Part shown: piece by piece, positions 11,334-21,233 of the stretch
Layout: every line of letters starts with the position of its first letter
Numbering within the stretch: the first letter of the stretch is position 1
DNA from: Mycobacterium genavense ATCC 51234
GTDB taxonomy: Bacteria; Actinomycetota; Actinomycetes; Mycobacteriales; Mycobacteriaceae
Length of the DNA: 64,000 nucleotides
Reading direction: 5' to 3'
NCBI RefSeq assembly: GCF_000526915.1
Contig: NZ_JAGZ01000001.1
Location: forward strand, 248,001 to 312,000
Notes under the pieces: model-generated
Databases searched by the model: none
What the model was told of the DNA's origin: nothing
What the model saw: only the letters and a program-made list of their open reading frames with translations
Position numbers and translations under genes: made by a program

Positions 11334-11573
11334 ATGACCGCCTTTCGAGTTATCGACCCGCATGGCGAGATAGTCGGGGCGAAGAATTTCGACAGCGCAG
11401 AAGCCGCATACGCGTGGTTCATGGACACCGTCGCGGACAGTTCCGAGCTGGGCTGGCGCATGGAAGTTGACGACGGCGGCGCCTGGGCGCATTTCGACGA
11501 CATCGGTGGGTTCACCGCACCGGCCAGCCGTCGCCGCCGCAACGGTCGGATGCAGACACCCAGGTGCAGCTAG
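11334..11573 (+). CDS. Hypothetical protein, 79 residues
   Basis: A small soluble protein with no signal peptide. It begins MTAFRVIDPHGEIVGAKNFD, is acidic in the middle (MEVDDGGAWAHFDDIGGF) and has a basic tail (SRRRRNGRMQ). The composition and the strong third-position G/C preference support a real gene, but I recognise no family. It sits just downstream of htpG behind the inverted repeat and ends 4 bases into the convergent DUF3556 gene. The ribosome binding site is weak and far away (gaaggggata, 13 bases before the ATG). Confidence 0.55.
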   Translation: MTAFRVIDPHGEIVGAKNFDSAEAAYAWFMDTVADSSELGWRMEVDDGGAWAHFDDIGGFTAPASRRRRNGRMQTPRCS

Positions 11574-13339
11574 TCGGCCGTGGATAGCCGCTTGGCGTCG
11601 TCTCCGCGGGTCAGATGGATGGGAAACTCGTCGCCGGGCTCGGGCCACGGCTGACGCGTCAGCATGTCCGCCACGGTGACGTAACCCTCCTCGATCACGC
11701 CGGCCTTGGCGTCGGCGATGCGATACCACTGCCGTTGGGTCTGAATGGGTTGGCCCTCCAGGATGACCACCCGGACATCGCCCTCGTCGAACCGACAGCG
11801 CCGCTGCAAGGCCTCCAGCAGTTGCTCGTTGTGCAGGTGGCCCTCGCCGAAGTTCCAGCCGACCAGGGGGCCGGCCACGATCTCGCCCTCGCGCATGCGG
11901 TAGTCGGCTTCGTCGTCGATGGCGCGAGGCAGCAGCCCATTGAGCGCGCGGCCGTGCGTGTGCATCGACCGAAACGCGCCGGCCTTGTCGATGGTGATCT
12001 CGGCGGTCGCGGCGTCGTAGAGCTTGGTCAGTTGTTTGGCAGTCAGCGCAGAGTTTTTGGTGACGTTGGCTTCGATCTTCTCCTCGCCACCCGCACGGAA
12101 GCACCACACGCTGGTCGCCCAGTTACCGGCGTAGTAGCGCATCGCGGGTAGGAACGAAAACTGCTGAGGGAACAGGTTTCCCAGGATCGGCACGATGGCC
12201 AACGCGACGACGAGGATCGCCAGCAGCAGCGGTGACTGCAGGTCGGTCACGTGAATCGAGCCGTAGTGGCCGAACAAATAGAACAGCGAGAAGATCAAGA
12301 AGACGTTCCACTCCAACGGAACTCCCATCGGGAGGTTGGAAATGATGTTGAGGTGGAAGATCACCATGAAGCCGATCAGGAACCAGGCCCAGCGGTGGCC
12401 GTCCGCGAAGAAGACCAGCACCAAGGGCACCAGGAACTCCGCCGTGGTGCCGCCGACGTGCGCCATGATCTTCGGCACCCACGACGGACGTAGGTCGTTG
12501 ACCGGGTCGCGGTAGAGCCGGTGTTTGACCCAGTTGAACAGTTTGCTCCGCAACAGCGGATGGTTGCTGGTCATCACCGCCACGACGTACGGGAAATGAT
12601 GGTTGGGCTTGGAGGTCGCCGCGCCCCACCACAGCGCGAGCATGACGATTTTGAAGCCGGCTATTTGATCGGTGAAGCCAAAGAAGAACACGAACAGGGT
12701 CAGCCAGTAATGCTCGCCGCGCGCCGCCAGGAACACCGTCTTGTCGCGCAGGCCCAGCAGCGCCAGGGCGACGATCATCGGCACCACCACCCTCGGATCG
12801 AGCAGGCCGACGTCGCCGGCCGCGGTGACCGGGCCGCCGCGACCGGGCGACAGCAGCGCCCAGATGCCCGAGGCCAGCACGATCGCGTAGAGGGCGACGT
12901 CGACGAGCGAGCGGCTATCGCCACGGGTGAACGGAACCACCCGCGGCCACGGGGGTAGACGAATCGTGTTGGGCCGCAACCAAAACAGACAACCGCCTAT
13001 CGGCGGCCAGAACCTGGCCGTGAGCGGGCCGAACCCGCAGCCCAGGCCAAGGACCTCGAACAGCAGCGTGAAGACGACGAGCTTCTGGTACACGATCGGT
13101 TGCGTCCACCACTGTTGGATGTGGCCCAGGCCGCCCAGACCCGGGGTCGACGCGATGACGGCGGCGGCCCCACCGGCGTAGGCCGCCATCTTCAGCACAT
13201 ACAGCAGGTAGATCGCCGACGGGGTGCCGAAGCCGTGCTCCACCCAATGCCGGGTCACCACTTGCATGCGTGTGGACCGGGGCAGCGTGGGCCAGGTGTC
13301 GTGGTCGACATCTGGAAGGTCCGGCGTGATGAATCCCAC
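11570..13339 (-). CDS. DUF3556 family integral membrane protein
   Basis: This is an intact protein of 589 residues from the GTG at 13337-13339 (VGFITPDLPDVDHDTWPTLP); an upstream in-frame TTG at 13381 would add 14. The N-terminal block FITPDLPDVDHDTW and many hydrophobic segments (ALYAIVLASGIWALL, WLTLFVFFFGF, HRWAWFLIGFMVIFHLNIIS, LLAILVVALAIVPILG) mark the actinobacterial DUF3556 family, which resembles HTTM-type vitamin-K carboxylase-like membrane proteins. The C-terminal ~170 residues are soluble (NGLLPRAIDDEADYRMREGE, VGWNFGEGHLHNEQLLEAL). No enzymatic activity is established. It converges on the 79-residue gene. Confidence 0.85.
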   Translation of the reverse strand: MGFITPDLPDVDHDTWPTLPRSTRMQVVTRHWVEHGFGTPSAIYLLYVLKMAAYAGGAAAVIASTPGLGGLGHIQQWWTQPIVYQKLVVFTLLFEVLGLGCGFGPLTARFWPPIGGCLFWLRPNTIRLPPWPRVVPFTRGDSRSLVDVALYAIVLASGIWALLSPGRGGPVTAAGDVGLLDPRVVVPMIVALALLGLRDKTVFLAARGEHYWLTLFVFFFGFTDQIAGFKIVMLALWWGAATSKPNHHFPYVVAVMTSNHPLLRSKLFNWVKHRLYRDPVNDLRPSWVPKIMAHVGGTTAEFLVPLVLVFFADGHRWAWFLIGFMVIFHLNIISNLPMGVPLEWNVFLIFSLFYLFGHYGSIHVTDLQSPLLLAILVVALAIVPILGNLFPQQFSFLPAMRYYAGNWATSVWCFRAGGEEKIEANVTKNSALTAKQLTKLYDAATAEITIDKAGAFRSMHTHGRALNGLLPRAIDDEADYRMREGEIVAGPLVGWNFGEGHLHNEQLLEALQRRCRFDEGDVRVVILEGQPIQTQRQWYRIADAKAGVIEEGYVTVADMLTRQPWPEPGDEFPIHLTRGDDAKRLSTAD

Positions 13340-13514
13340 GATGGCCTCGTTCCGCGTTGAACCTGGTAGGCGATGACTCAATGTAGCGCAACAGATCTGC
13401 GGCCGGAATTACCTACGGGCCGACGATACGGACGCGCCCGGCCACTGCACGCGGGCTTGTGGCCGGCTGCGTGCGGGATATCGCCTCGGCGTTCTCGCCG
13501 CGGCATAGTTGAGG

Positions 13515-13680
13515 GCGTGCTCGGCGACGGTACTCGCGCGAAAATGCATGCAAATATCCCCAATTGGGATGCGCGCGCGCCATCCACGTCAACAGCGACT
13601 TCTGGTTCGCGCCGTCCGTTTCGGCGCGGGAGACCAGCGGTCCGTCAAAAGCTCTGTCTCCTACGCGATTCGGCATAGCT
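13515..13680 (+). pseudogene. Possible remnant of a methyltransferase N-terminus
   Basis: The 312-base gap between the DUF3556 gene and gntR contains AKMHANIPNWDARAP in one frame and AIHVNSDFWFAPSVSARE in the next. The joined text resembles the NWDARAPIH start of some class I methyltransferases. Nothing that follows resembles a SAM-binding domain, so at most a short relic survives. The assignment is tentative. Confidence 0.25.
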
Positions 13681-13693
13681 GCCGGCGTTGCGA

Positions 13694-14397
13694 TCAATCC
13701 GGGTTCGCGGACTCGGAGAGGAAGCGGTAGAGCAGCTCTCCGGTGTCGAGGAGATGCTGGGTGACCAGCGACTGGGCGGTGTCGACATCGCCCTGGCGGA
13801 CGGCCTTGAGCAGCACGGCGTGTTCGCGGTTGGAGGCGCGCTTGTACGCGGGCAAGCCGAACTTGAGCCGAAGATAACGCTCACCCCGGACATGCAGCAT
13901 GTCGATCATCTCGAATAGCTGCGCTCGCCGGCAGGCACATACAGGCTCAAATGGAACGCCTGGTTGCGCGCGACGTAGAGCGACGGATCCTTCTCGGCCG
14001 ATGCCGCCTTGCAGAGTGCGGCCGCATTCCGCAACGAAGCCGGCGTGTGAGCGGGTATGGCCAGTCCGATCGCCAGGCTTTCCAGCGCGGCGCGGATCTC
14101 GTATATCTCCCGCGCTTCCTGTGCCGACAGCGGCGCAACGGTGGCGCCCTTGTTGATCTCGGCCTTCACCCAGCCTTCGCTTTCGAGTTGGCGCAAGGCT
14201 TCCCGGACGGGGATCGCGCTGACCGAGAAGTGCCGCGCGATCGCGTCCTGGCGCAACGGCGTGCCCGGGGCCAGGCTGCCGTCGACGATCGCGGCACGCA
14301 ACGCGTTGGCGATCATCCGCGACGTACTGCCCCGCTCCGCTCACGCGAGCGAAGCCGGCAACGCTGCCGCCGGTCTGGCTAGGAGGGAATGAGTCAT
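13694..14397 (-). pseudogene. GntR/FCD family transcriptional regulator, disrupted
   Basis: The helix-turn-helix is clear: IANALRAAIVDGSLAPGTPL, then LRQDAIARHFSVSAIPVREALRQLE, followed by the FCD domain (EAREIYEIRAALESLAIGLA). Near 13925 the frame breaks after LYVPAGER and resumes one frame over as LFEMIDMLHVRGERYLRLKFG, ending at 13694. Upstream, an in-frame ATG at 14397 (MTHSLLARP) is separated from the HTH by a TGA at 14341-14343, so a second start at 14316 would be needed. FCD regulators bind AT-rich palindromes and usually control a neighbouring gene. The divergent MFS gene and the AT-rich 25-bp tandem repeat between them fit that arrangement. Confidence 0.75.
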
Positions 14398-14400
14398 AGC

Positions 14401-14450
14401 GTCGGACATCACATATTATATATAAGTCGGACATCACATATTATATATAA
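14401..14450. repeat. Perfect 25-bp AT-rich tandem duplication, likely operator
   Basis: The unit begins gtcggacatcacatatta and ends tatataa. It occurs twice with no mismatch (14401-14425, 14426-14450), in the space between the divergent gntR and MFS genes. Each unit holds the palindromic core tattatatata, strikingly AT-rich for this genome. FadR/GntR-type regulators commonly bind AT-rich palindromes, so this is a good candidate operator, with the duplication giving two sites. It overlaps where the promoters of both genes should be. Confidence 0.7.
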
Positions 14451-14512
14451 TTCGGTACTCGCGTTAACGCACAATCTCGCGAGCCAATTCCATTTCAGCC
14501 CGGGGGCACGCT

Positions 14513-15786
14513 ATGAGTTCAACGACAGAACAGCGCACGGTGCCGACACGCCATCGGACGCCACTGGATCGCTCCCAAATTCTCGGCTTTTGGGGGGCAT
14601 GGACCGGTTGGACGCTCGATGGCATGGATTCGTTCATCTATGCTGCTGGTGCTCACGCCGGCGCTGCCCGAACTGTTGCCGCGGTCGGGCATGTCCGCGA
14701 CGCCGGCCAACGTCGGTGTCGTGGGATCGATCCTGTTCGCCCTGTTCCTGGTGGGCTGGGGGCTTTCCTTTATCTGGGGCCCGATCGCCGACCAGTTCGG
14801 GCGGACGAAGGTGCTGGCCGCGACGATCTTCACATTCGCGACGTCTGGGAGCTCGCCACCTTCCGCTTCATCGCGGGGGTCGGCATCGGCGGCGAGTGGG
14901 CCCTGGCTGGAACCTACGTGGCCGAGGCATGGCCCGAGGATCGACGCAAGATGGGTGCGGGTTATCTGCAGACCGGCTACTACGCCGGCTTCTTCTTGGC
15001 CGCGGCGCTCAACTACGCCATCGGCGTCCATTTCGGTTGGCGCGCAATGTTTCTGACCGGGGCCGTGCCCATCGTGGTCGCGATACTGTTCTTGACGCGG
15101 GTGAAGGAGACCGACAGGTGGCAGCGGGCCGACTCGGGCGGCTCCGTTCGCGTGAACCCGTTGCGCGAATCCTGGGCGTGCGGTACCGGCGCCGAACCTG
15201 GGTGGCCTGCGCGTTGTTGACGATCGCGATCGTGGGCTTGTGGGCGGGCGCGGTGTACGAGCCGACGGCCGTGATTCAGCTGGCGCAGCACGCGGGGATG
15301 GGCAAAGGCGACGCCACCAGAACCGCATCGTGGGCAACGGGCTTGTTGTCGATCGAAACGATCCTGGGTTGTATTGCGCTGCCGGCGATCGCCGAGCGCA
15401 TCGGACGCAGGAAGACGGCCGCGATCTATTTCGCGGGAATGGCGGTCGCGATCACCGGCAGCTTCGGCTGGGCGTTCTATCTGCCTGACGGCCTTGCACC
15501 GTTTATCGCGTGGCTGTTCGTGCTGGGCTTCTTCGGCGCCAACTTCGCGCTATTCAGTCTGTGACTGCCCGAACAGTTCGAGACACGGGTCCGCGCAACG
15601 GCGTTCGCGTTCTGCACATCGTTCGGCCGCTTCGTTGGCGCGGGCGTGAACTTCATGCTCGGCGCGGCGGTGCTGCACACCCATACCCTCGACTTACCCG
15701 TTGCCCTGACGGCGATCGTTTTCGTGATCGGGCTGTTCATCATTCCATTGGCGCCCGAGACACACGGCGAGATGCTGCCGCAGTAG
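14513..15786 (+). pseudogene. MFS transporter (sugar/acid symporter type), frameshifts and a TGA
   Basis: The start MSSTTEQRTVPTRHRTPLDR and LGFWGAWTGWTLDGMDSFIY (TM1) are in the first frame. At about 14640 it shifts to VLTPALPELLPRSG and LFALFLVGWGLSFIWGPIAD, which includes the MFS loop motif DQFGRTK. At about 14840 it returns to ATFRFIAGVGIGGEWALAGT. Near 15165 it shifts again to RTWVACALLTIAIVGLWAG. At 15562-15564 a TGA stands where family members have Trp (LFSL*LPEQFETR), after which the frame is open to the TAG at 15784-15786. At least three frameshifts and one nonsense change rule out a working 12-TM carrier. Its broken regulator is next door. Confidence 0.8.
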
Positions 15787-15797
15787 GGAAGTCGTCG

Positions 15798-17417
15798 TCA
15801 GCAACGAGTATCGGATTTGGGGTGCCGGGAATTCTTGATCAGGTCGGCGCCTTTTTCAGCGATCATGACCGTTGCCGCATTGGTGTTGCCGCTGATGATT
15901 GCGGGCATCACCGACGCGTCAACGACCCGAAGCCCGTCGATACCACGAACTTTGAGGTCGGGATCGACGACGGCTCGTTCGTCGACACCCATCGCGCAGG
16001 TGCCGACCGGGTGGTATTCGGTCTGCGACCACTTTCTCGCGTGAACGGCCAAACCGGCCTGGTCCGGGTTCGCCTCGGTGGGCAGGTTCAGTTCTTTGAG
16101 GAACTTGCGCAACGAGGGCTGCTGTGCGATCTCGATCGCTGCGCTGAGGCCGGCGATGACGTCGTGCACGTCGGCCGGGTCGGAGAAGTAGGCCGGGTGG
16201 ATGCGAGGAGGCGCCAGTGGATCGGCAGAGCCCAGCCAGAGCCGGCCCCGGCTCCGGGGGCGGGGCACCGCGGCGTTCATGGTGAAGTTGGGCAGTGGCG
16301 GGGCGAAGTGCCCATGGTCGACGAATGACGTTGGCCCACCGATGAATTGAACATTCGGGATGCCGTCACCGATGGTGGAGAGAAACCCGCCCACCTCGGC
16401 GCCGTTGGATGCGAACGGACCACCGTGCCGGCTTTGCCAGAGCGCAAAATTTTCCGGGCTGGCCAGCTCCAGCAGGTCGGTCGAGCCCTGAGTCGCCCAG
16501 ACGATCGGGGTCATCGTGTGATCGTGCAGATTTCCCCCGACGCCCGGCAGGTCCGAAACGACATCGATGCCCAGTGCGCGCAGCGGCCCGGACGGACCGA
16601 TGCCCGACAGCAGCAACAGTTGCGGGGAGTTGATTGTCCCGCCGGCCAGAATCACCTCGGATCCGGCATGCGCGGCGACTTCCGTGCCATCGTGCACGTA
16701 GGCCACCCCGGTGGCGCGGGTGCCGTCCAGCAGGATCCGGGTCGCCTGGGCGTTGACTCGCACGGTGAGGTTGGGTCGATCCAGCGCCGGTCTCAGATAG
16801 CCGTCGGCGCCCGACCATCGCCGGCCCTCGTGGCAGCTGACTTGGTAAGCGCCAGAACCGATCTGGGCGGCGCCGCTGAAGTCGTCGGTGTTCGCCAAGC
16901 CCCATTCACCGGCCGCGCTGACCCAGTTGTGCGACAGCTCGTGGGTGAACATCCGGTCCTCGACGTGCAGGGGGCCGCTCTGCCCATGCAGCGATTCGCC
17001 AAGGCGGCTGTTGTTCTCGGCTTTGACGAAGTAGGGCAGCACGCTGTCGTAATCCCAACCAAGGCAGCCGCGTTCGCTCCACCCGTCGAAGTCGGAGCGG
17101 TCGCCGCGGATGTAGACCATCAGGTTGATCGACGACGAACCACCCAGCGTCTTGCCGCGCGGCTAGGTCATCGATCCCTGGTAATTCGTCTGCGGTTCGA
17201 GGCGATAATCCCAGTCGACCTCGGTTCCGAACAGGGAACTGAAGATCGCCGGGACCCGAATGGCGTCCGCGGTGTCCTCGGGGCCCGCCTCGAGCAAGAG
17301 CACTTGAACCGACGGGTCTTCGGACAGCCGATTGGCCAGCACGCAACCCGCGCTGCCGGCACCGACGATGACGTAGTCAAACGAATTATCGGGCGGAGCT
17401 TGCCGTGAAGAGGTCAT
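15798..17417 (-). pseudogene. GMC family oxidoreductase interrupted by one TAG
   Basis: The FAD-binding start is FDYVIVGAGSAGCVLANRLS, followed by the ADP-binding LLLEAGPED. The frame meets TAG at 17163-17165 in the GMC signature: QGSMT*PRGKTLGGSSSINL, where Trp (or a similar residue) is expected. Downstream the frame is uninterrupted for 440 codons, with the active-site region TEYHPVGTCAMG and the final GNTNAATVMIAEKGADLI. A single G-to-A change in a Trp codon is thus the only lesion in a ~540-residue choline-dehydrogenase-like enzyme. The substrate is unknown. Its first codon faces a TetR gene 128 bases away. Confidence 0.8.
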
Positions 17418-17545
17418 GCGCCGAACGTACCGTTATCTGGAGGCAAGTGCAATCAGATGGTGACTGCCCTCACGTTGCATGGAGGAAAGAGCGCGGGTTG
17501 ACCTACGCTTTGCATCATGGGACGCGTGCCATCAGAAGGCTTTGA

Positions 17546-18157
17546 ATGAGGGATTACGACGGCAAGACCGCGGCGGAACGGGTCGCCGAGCGCCGCGCTC
17601 GATTGGTCGATGCGGGCATCGAGCTGTTTGGCGAGCATGGTTATGCCAGCACCTCAATCCGCGCGGTGCTGCGACAGGCCGAACTGCGCGATCGTTACTT
17701 CGGCGAGAGCTTTGCCGATCTGGACGCGCTGCTGGCGGCCGCCTACGACCAACTCATCGACGAGGAAGTCAGGGCTGCCCGCGTCGCGATCGCCGCCACC
17801 GCCGGAGGCTCCGAAGGTGCGCGCGCGATGATCGATGCAATCAGCCGCGGGCTGGACGGCAACCCCGGCCACGCGCGCATCAAGCTTCGCGAAGTGTTCT
17901 CCGGGGGGCCGACGGTTGCGGGGCAACGCCAAGAAGGACTGCGCAAGCTGGCCCAGCTCGTCGCCGACTTGTTGCCGGCGGTGGACGGCGTCGATGACCG
18001 AACGCGACTGTTGCTCGGCGTCGGGGTGGTAGCCGCCGCCGACGCCTACCTGCTCGCTTGGCTGGATGGGGAATTGGACGTCACGCGCGAAGAGGTGGTC
18101 GACCTGGTGACCCAGGTGTTCGACTCGGTGGCGGCCGGAATGACGGTCAGCACTTAG
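17546..18157 (+). CDS. TetR/AcrR family transcriptional regulator
   Basis: This is an intact 203-residue regulator. The N-terminal HTH domain reads AERRARLVDAGIELFGEHGY and STSIRAVLRQAELRDRYFGE, where the recognition helix ends in RDRYF rather than the usual xxYxHF. The C-terminal ligand domain is helical, with a hydrophobic segment LLLGVGVVAAADAYLLAWLDG. It is divergent from the GMC oxidoreductase pseudogene (128-base gap), which is a plausible target; that would leave this regulator without its main target. The start is the ATG at 17546. Confidence 0.85.
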   Translation: MRDYDGKTAAERVAERRARLVDAGIELFGEHGYASTSIRAVLRQAELRDRYFGESFADLDALLAAAYDQLIDEEVRAARVAIAATAGGSEGARAMIDAISRGLDGNPGHARIKLREVFSGGPTVAGQRQEGLRKLAQLVADLLPAVDGVDDRTRLLLGVGVVAAADAYLLAWLDGELDVTREEVVDLVTQVFDSVAAGMTVST

Positions 18158-18166
18158 GGTTAGCCG

Positions 18167-19021
18167 TCAATAGCCAATCGACGCCAAGAAGGATCCGCGG
18201 GGCTCCTGGTAGTACCCCAGCGACATCATGTTCAGCATGTAGACGATGCGCAAGCCGCGGTCGAAACACCACCGCAGCAGGTCGGCGTTGCGCAACGGAA
18301 CAAGGAATCCATTCCAGGAGAACTCGTCCGCGGCGGCGATCAACGCCATCAGGTCTTCGTTGCTCACGGCAACCGAGTGGCCGGTGAACCCGACATCGGT
18401 GGTATATCCGGTGATCTGGCCGTCGCGTTCGACGACCTTGGCGGACCCGTGTGCGATCGCATCGCGCAGCTCGCCGCTCCGGTCGTGGCCGTGCACCTGC
18501 AAACAGAGCTTGTCGCAGTCGGCCAAGTCCGCTTCGTGGGCCGCGCGCACGTCAAATCCGCTGATCTGCATCGACAATGGCTTGCCCTGAATCACCGCCA
18601 GCGGTTCGCGGGTCTGAAACCCGAGCTTGGTGTAGAGGCTCATCGAACGGTTGTGATACGTGACCTGCACGAGTCGTACACCCAGCGCCTGCCGCTCGGC
18701 GCTTCGGTCCAGCGCGGCCTGCATCAAGGCGCGACCGACGCGGCTGTCCTGAACGTCGGTGGCCACGCTGACCGGGCCCACCGCGAAGATCGCCGACCGT
18801 TCGTCGAGAAAATTGCTGCCCACGACCCGGCCATCGGAGTCGGCGACGACGCTGAAGTATCCGAGGTGCGCCTGCAACGTGTTGACGAGATCGTGAGCAT
18901 GTTGCACCGAGGGGAAATCGGACGGAAAGTTGTGCCGGGCGGCGATCGCGTTGAAGGCTTTGTAGCAGATCCGCGCGCACTCGTCGGTGTCCGCCTGCGT
19001 CATGGTGCGTATGCGGGTCAT
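18167..19021 (-). CDS. GNAT family N-acetyltransferase
   Basis: This is an intact 284-residue protein. The N-terminal half is a GNAT fold: RTMTQADTDECARICYKAF, the central strand GSNFLDERSAIFAVGPVSV, the acetyl-CoA loop in DSRVGRALMQAALDRS, and SLYTKLGFQTREPL. The C-terminal half (ISGFDVRAAHEADLADCDKL) looks like a second, degenerate acetyltransferase domain, as in tandem-GNAT proteins. The acceptor is unknown. It converges with the TetR gene, with 9 bases between the stops. No lesions are visible. Confidence 0.85.
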   Translation of the reverse strand: MTRIRTMTQADTDECARICYKAFNAIAARHNFPSDFPSVQHAHDLVNTLQAHLGYFSVVADSDGRVVGSNFLDERSAIFAVGPVSVATDVQDSRVGRALMQAALDRSAERQALGVRLVQVTYHNRSMSLYTKLGFQTREPLAVIQGKPLSMQISGFDVRAAHEADLADCDKLCLQVHGHDRSGELRDAIAHGSAKVVERDGQITGYTTDVGFTGHSVAVSNEDLMALIAAADEFSWNGFLVPLRNADLLRWCFDRGLRIVYMLNMMSLGYYQEPRGSFLASIGY

Positions 19022-19169
19022 CTGGTGTTCCTTCGTCCGTCGCCTGCACTAACGACGAAGCCTACCTAGTTGACCGGCGGCTAAACACCCTGCGGCTGAA
19101 AGGCTTACGCTTCCACGAAGGAGCCGCTGTCTTTCACTGGATGCGAAACCGAAAGGGGGAGCATCATGT

Positions 19170-19672
19170 TCAACCGCCGATCACGAAGCAGCGACCACCG
19201 CTGGTGACGAGCAGGACCTCTTGCACCGCGGACTTGTCGATCGTCGGGAACTCGAAACGGTGCGCTTGTTGGCCTGCCTCGATCGCGGCATCTTGGAACT
19301 CGGTGGTGCCGTCCTTCTTGCGGACCACCGCCGTGACCTTGTCGGGCTTCGACAGATTCTGCGGCTCATGGAAGTACCAGACTTCGATCCCGGCCCCGGC
19401 CGAATTGGCTTGCCAGCCATCGGAGAGTAGCACGCCGGGTTGCCCTCGGCGTCCGGCGGCGGCGGTGTGCAGATCGACAATCCGATGCATTCCAGCGGTG
19501 CGCTAGTCGTCCCCGCCGGTACGACGCTCGTGGTCGGAGAAGCGGCCGTGCTGTAATTCGCCGGCGGTTTCGCCGAACCCGATGTGGTCGGGCCCGCTGC
19601 CTGGTGCGAGCCGCACGCCGCGACGGCGATGCCCAGCGCCATTATTGGTGCGGCGTACCGGCTACGAAGCAT
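19170..19672 (-). pseudogene. Hypothetical lipoprotein, 2-base insertion frameshift
   Basis: The N-terminus MLRSRYAAPIMALGIAVAACGS is a lipoprotein signal with lipobox VAAC. A Thr/Ser/Pro-rich linker follows, then ECIGLSICTPPPPDAEGNPACYS. There the frame is lost by two extra bases (near 19425). The next frame carries SDGWQANSAGAGIEVWYFHEP and runs to GGRCFVIGG at 19170. The joined protein is ~165 residues with several Cys. The function is unknown. It is followed on the same strand by the DUF2505 pseudogene and two sensor-domain lipoproteins, so this is a cluster of envelope proteins. Confidence 0.65.
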
Positions 19673-19716
19673 CGTTTTGGGCTTCCGGTTTGGGAATCGG
19701 CGCTGGTTGCCAAGCG

Positions 19717-20224
19717 CTAAGGGTGTTCGGCGATCCAGCTGGTGGTGAAGCGCTGCACCGCCGGGATGCTCTCGGACAAACCCGCGCCGAGAGTCTTCTC
19801 CAGCTTGCCGCCCACCAACGGGATTTTGACGTGCACCTTGATCGCGAATCGCAACTGCGTGCCGTCGCCGGAGGGCTCCATCCGCGCCTCCGCCCGGGCG
19901 CCGCCGACCCCGGGTGAGGTCGAGACGTTGACCTGTCCAAGGACGTGGCCGTCTCCGTTCGGTTTCCATGTCTCCTCATGCACGAGTTTCAGCTCGCCGG
20001 GCGCGAATTTGGCAACCGGGCCGGGTAACAGCTGGCGACCCACGTGCTGAGTTACCCGCACCGTCAGCCTGCCGTCGGGGTCGACATTCAGCGAACCCAG
20101 CGTGGTGGTCGCCGGCGTCCCCCAGCGCGATGCGCGCCAGCCAATATTCCTCCCGACTGAACGCCGAATAAATCTGTTCGACGCTGGCAGTCGATTCGGT
20201 CGAGACGTCGAAATTACGCGGCAT
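19717..20224 (-). pseudogene. DUF2505 family protein, one frameshift
   Basis: The start MPRNFDVSTESTASVEQIYS and AFSREEYWLARIALGDAG is the typical opening of DUF2505 (SRPBCC/START-like) proteins of actinobacteria. Around 20115 the frame slips in a run of cac/acc triplets. The next frame continues TTTLGSLNVDPDGRLTVRVT to the end, with IPLVGGKLEKTLGAGLSESI and FTTSWIAEHP. The joined length, ~168 residues, matches the family. SRPBCC domains bind hydrophobic ligands, but no function is established. One indel is the only lesion seen. Confidence 0.7.
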
Positions 20225-20308
20225 AGCAACCCATTCTTACCAAAGTCGCGGGCGTCGTCTCGGGCTTGCCCGATTCGCCTGAACGCCAAGGGAGCCGGCA
20301 TGAGAGTG

Positions 20309-21067
20309 CTACTGCTTGTCGACCTTGCCGGCGATCTGTTTGGCGACGCTGATGCCCGCGTCCGCCGGATCCTTGCGGCAGGCCTCGGTGTCGATCACAA
20401 CGTTGTTGCGTACCGTCAGAGCCCGTTGGCAGGTCTGGGAAATGGTGTCGCTGCCCTTGCCCAGGGTCACGCTCACGACGGTGCTCAGTATCCCGTTCGC
20501 GTTGGAAACCGGTCCCGTCTTCCACTGAATGTCCGGGCCGTCCGGCTCGCCGCTGGGAACGGTCTCCTGGTGGTTCACGCAGGCCGGCCATCGCTGGGCC
20601 GACGTGTTGAAGAAAGCGTTGGTCTGGTCGGCGGAGGGAAATAACACCACAAACTGGGTCACGTCGGGGTTGGGATCATTCGAACTCGGGGGAATGGGCG
20701 CAAGGTCGCGCTCACCGTGCATTGCGGTGTTGCCGCTGCCGGTGTAAATGGGTGTCAGCGCCTCGCCGGTGATGTAGACACAATCGCCGGGGAACTTGTA
20801 ATTTTTGGGAAACACCTCGGCGCTTATGTCCTCTTGCAGCGCGTCGAACGTCTTGTCGACCTTCGAACCCGTGACACCCAGCACGCTGTCGACATCGCCC
20901 GGCGTGAGCAGCAGGCTCGGCAGTGCCGCCTGCGCCAGCGGTGGCTTGGACGATGTCGTGGTGGTCGTGGTCGACGACGAAGCGGTGCCGCTCCCGTTGC
21001 TGCCGCCGCAGGCAGCGACCAGTATTCCGGTAGTGGCGACGGCTACGGCGACTGCAAATTGGCGCAT
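20309..21067 (-). CDS. Sensor domain-containing lipoprotein (PknH_C-like)
   Basis: This is an intact 252-residue protein. MRQFAVAVAVATTGILVAACGG is a lipoprotein signal with lipobox VAAC, followed by a Ser/Thr tract. The globular part (LLLTPGDVDSVLGV, VTQFVVLFPSADQTNAFFNT, SAQRWPACVNHQET, ISQTCQRALTVRNNVVIDTE) matches the PknH extracellular sensor-like domain (PF14032), with paired Cys expected to form disulfides. Such lipoproteins occur as families in mycobacteria and their ligands are unknown. It is a tandem paralogue of the broken gene at 21234-21998, and the two share sequence upstream as well. Confidence 0.85.
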   Translation of the reverse strand: MRQFAVAVAVATTGILVAACGGSNGSGTASSSTTTTTTSSKPPLAQAALPSLLLTPGDVDSVLGVTGSKVDKTFDALQEDISAEVFPKNYKFPGDCVYITGEALTPIYTGSGNTAMHGERDLAPIPPSSNDPNPDVTQFVVLFPSADQTNAFFNTSAQRWPACVNHQETVPSGEPDGPDIQWKTGPVSNANGILSTVVSVTLGKGSDTISQTCQRALTVRNNVVIDTEACRKDPADAGISVAKQIAGKVDKQ

Positions 21068-21233
21068 CGTTTCGTGCCTTCCTGCTCGAGGCGGCTCGAC
21101 AGCGTTTCGCGCATCCTGCGCGTGGGCTATTGAGAGGTTGTTTGCGGATGGAGCATACGACAGCGGCGAGGGTCCCGGGGCGTTTGCGAGAAGCCCAGCG
21201 AGAGCTGCCGAATTCGTGCGGACGGCGCGACGC

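Noticed and set aside
13382..13693. A complete gene between DUF3556 and gntR
   Set aside because: Only short frames occur, with at most a relic of a methyltransferase start.
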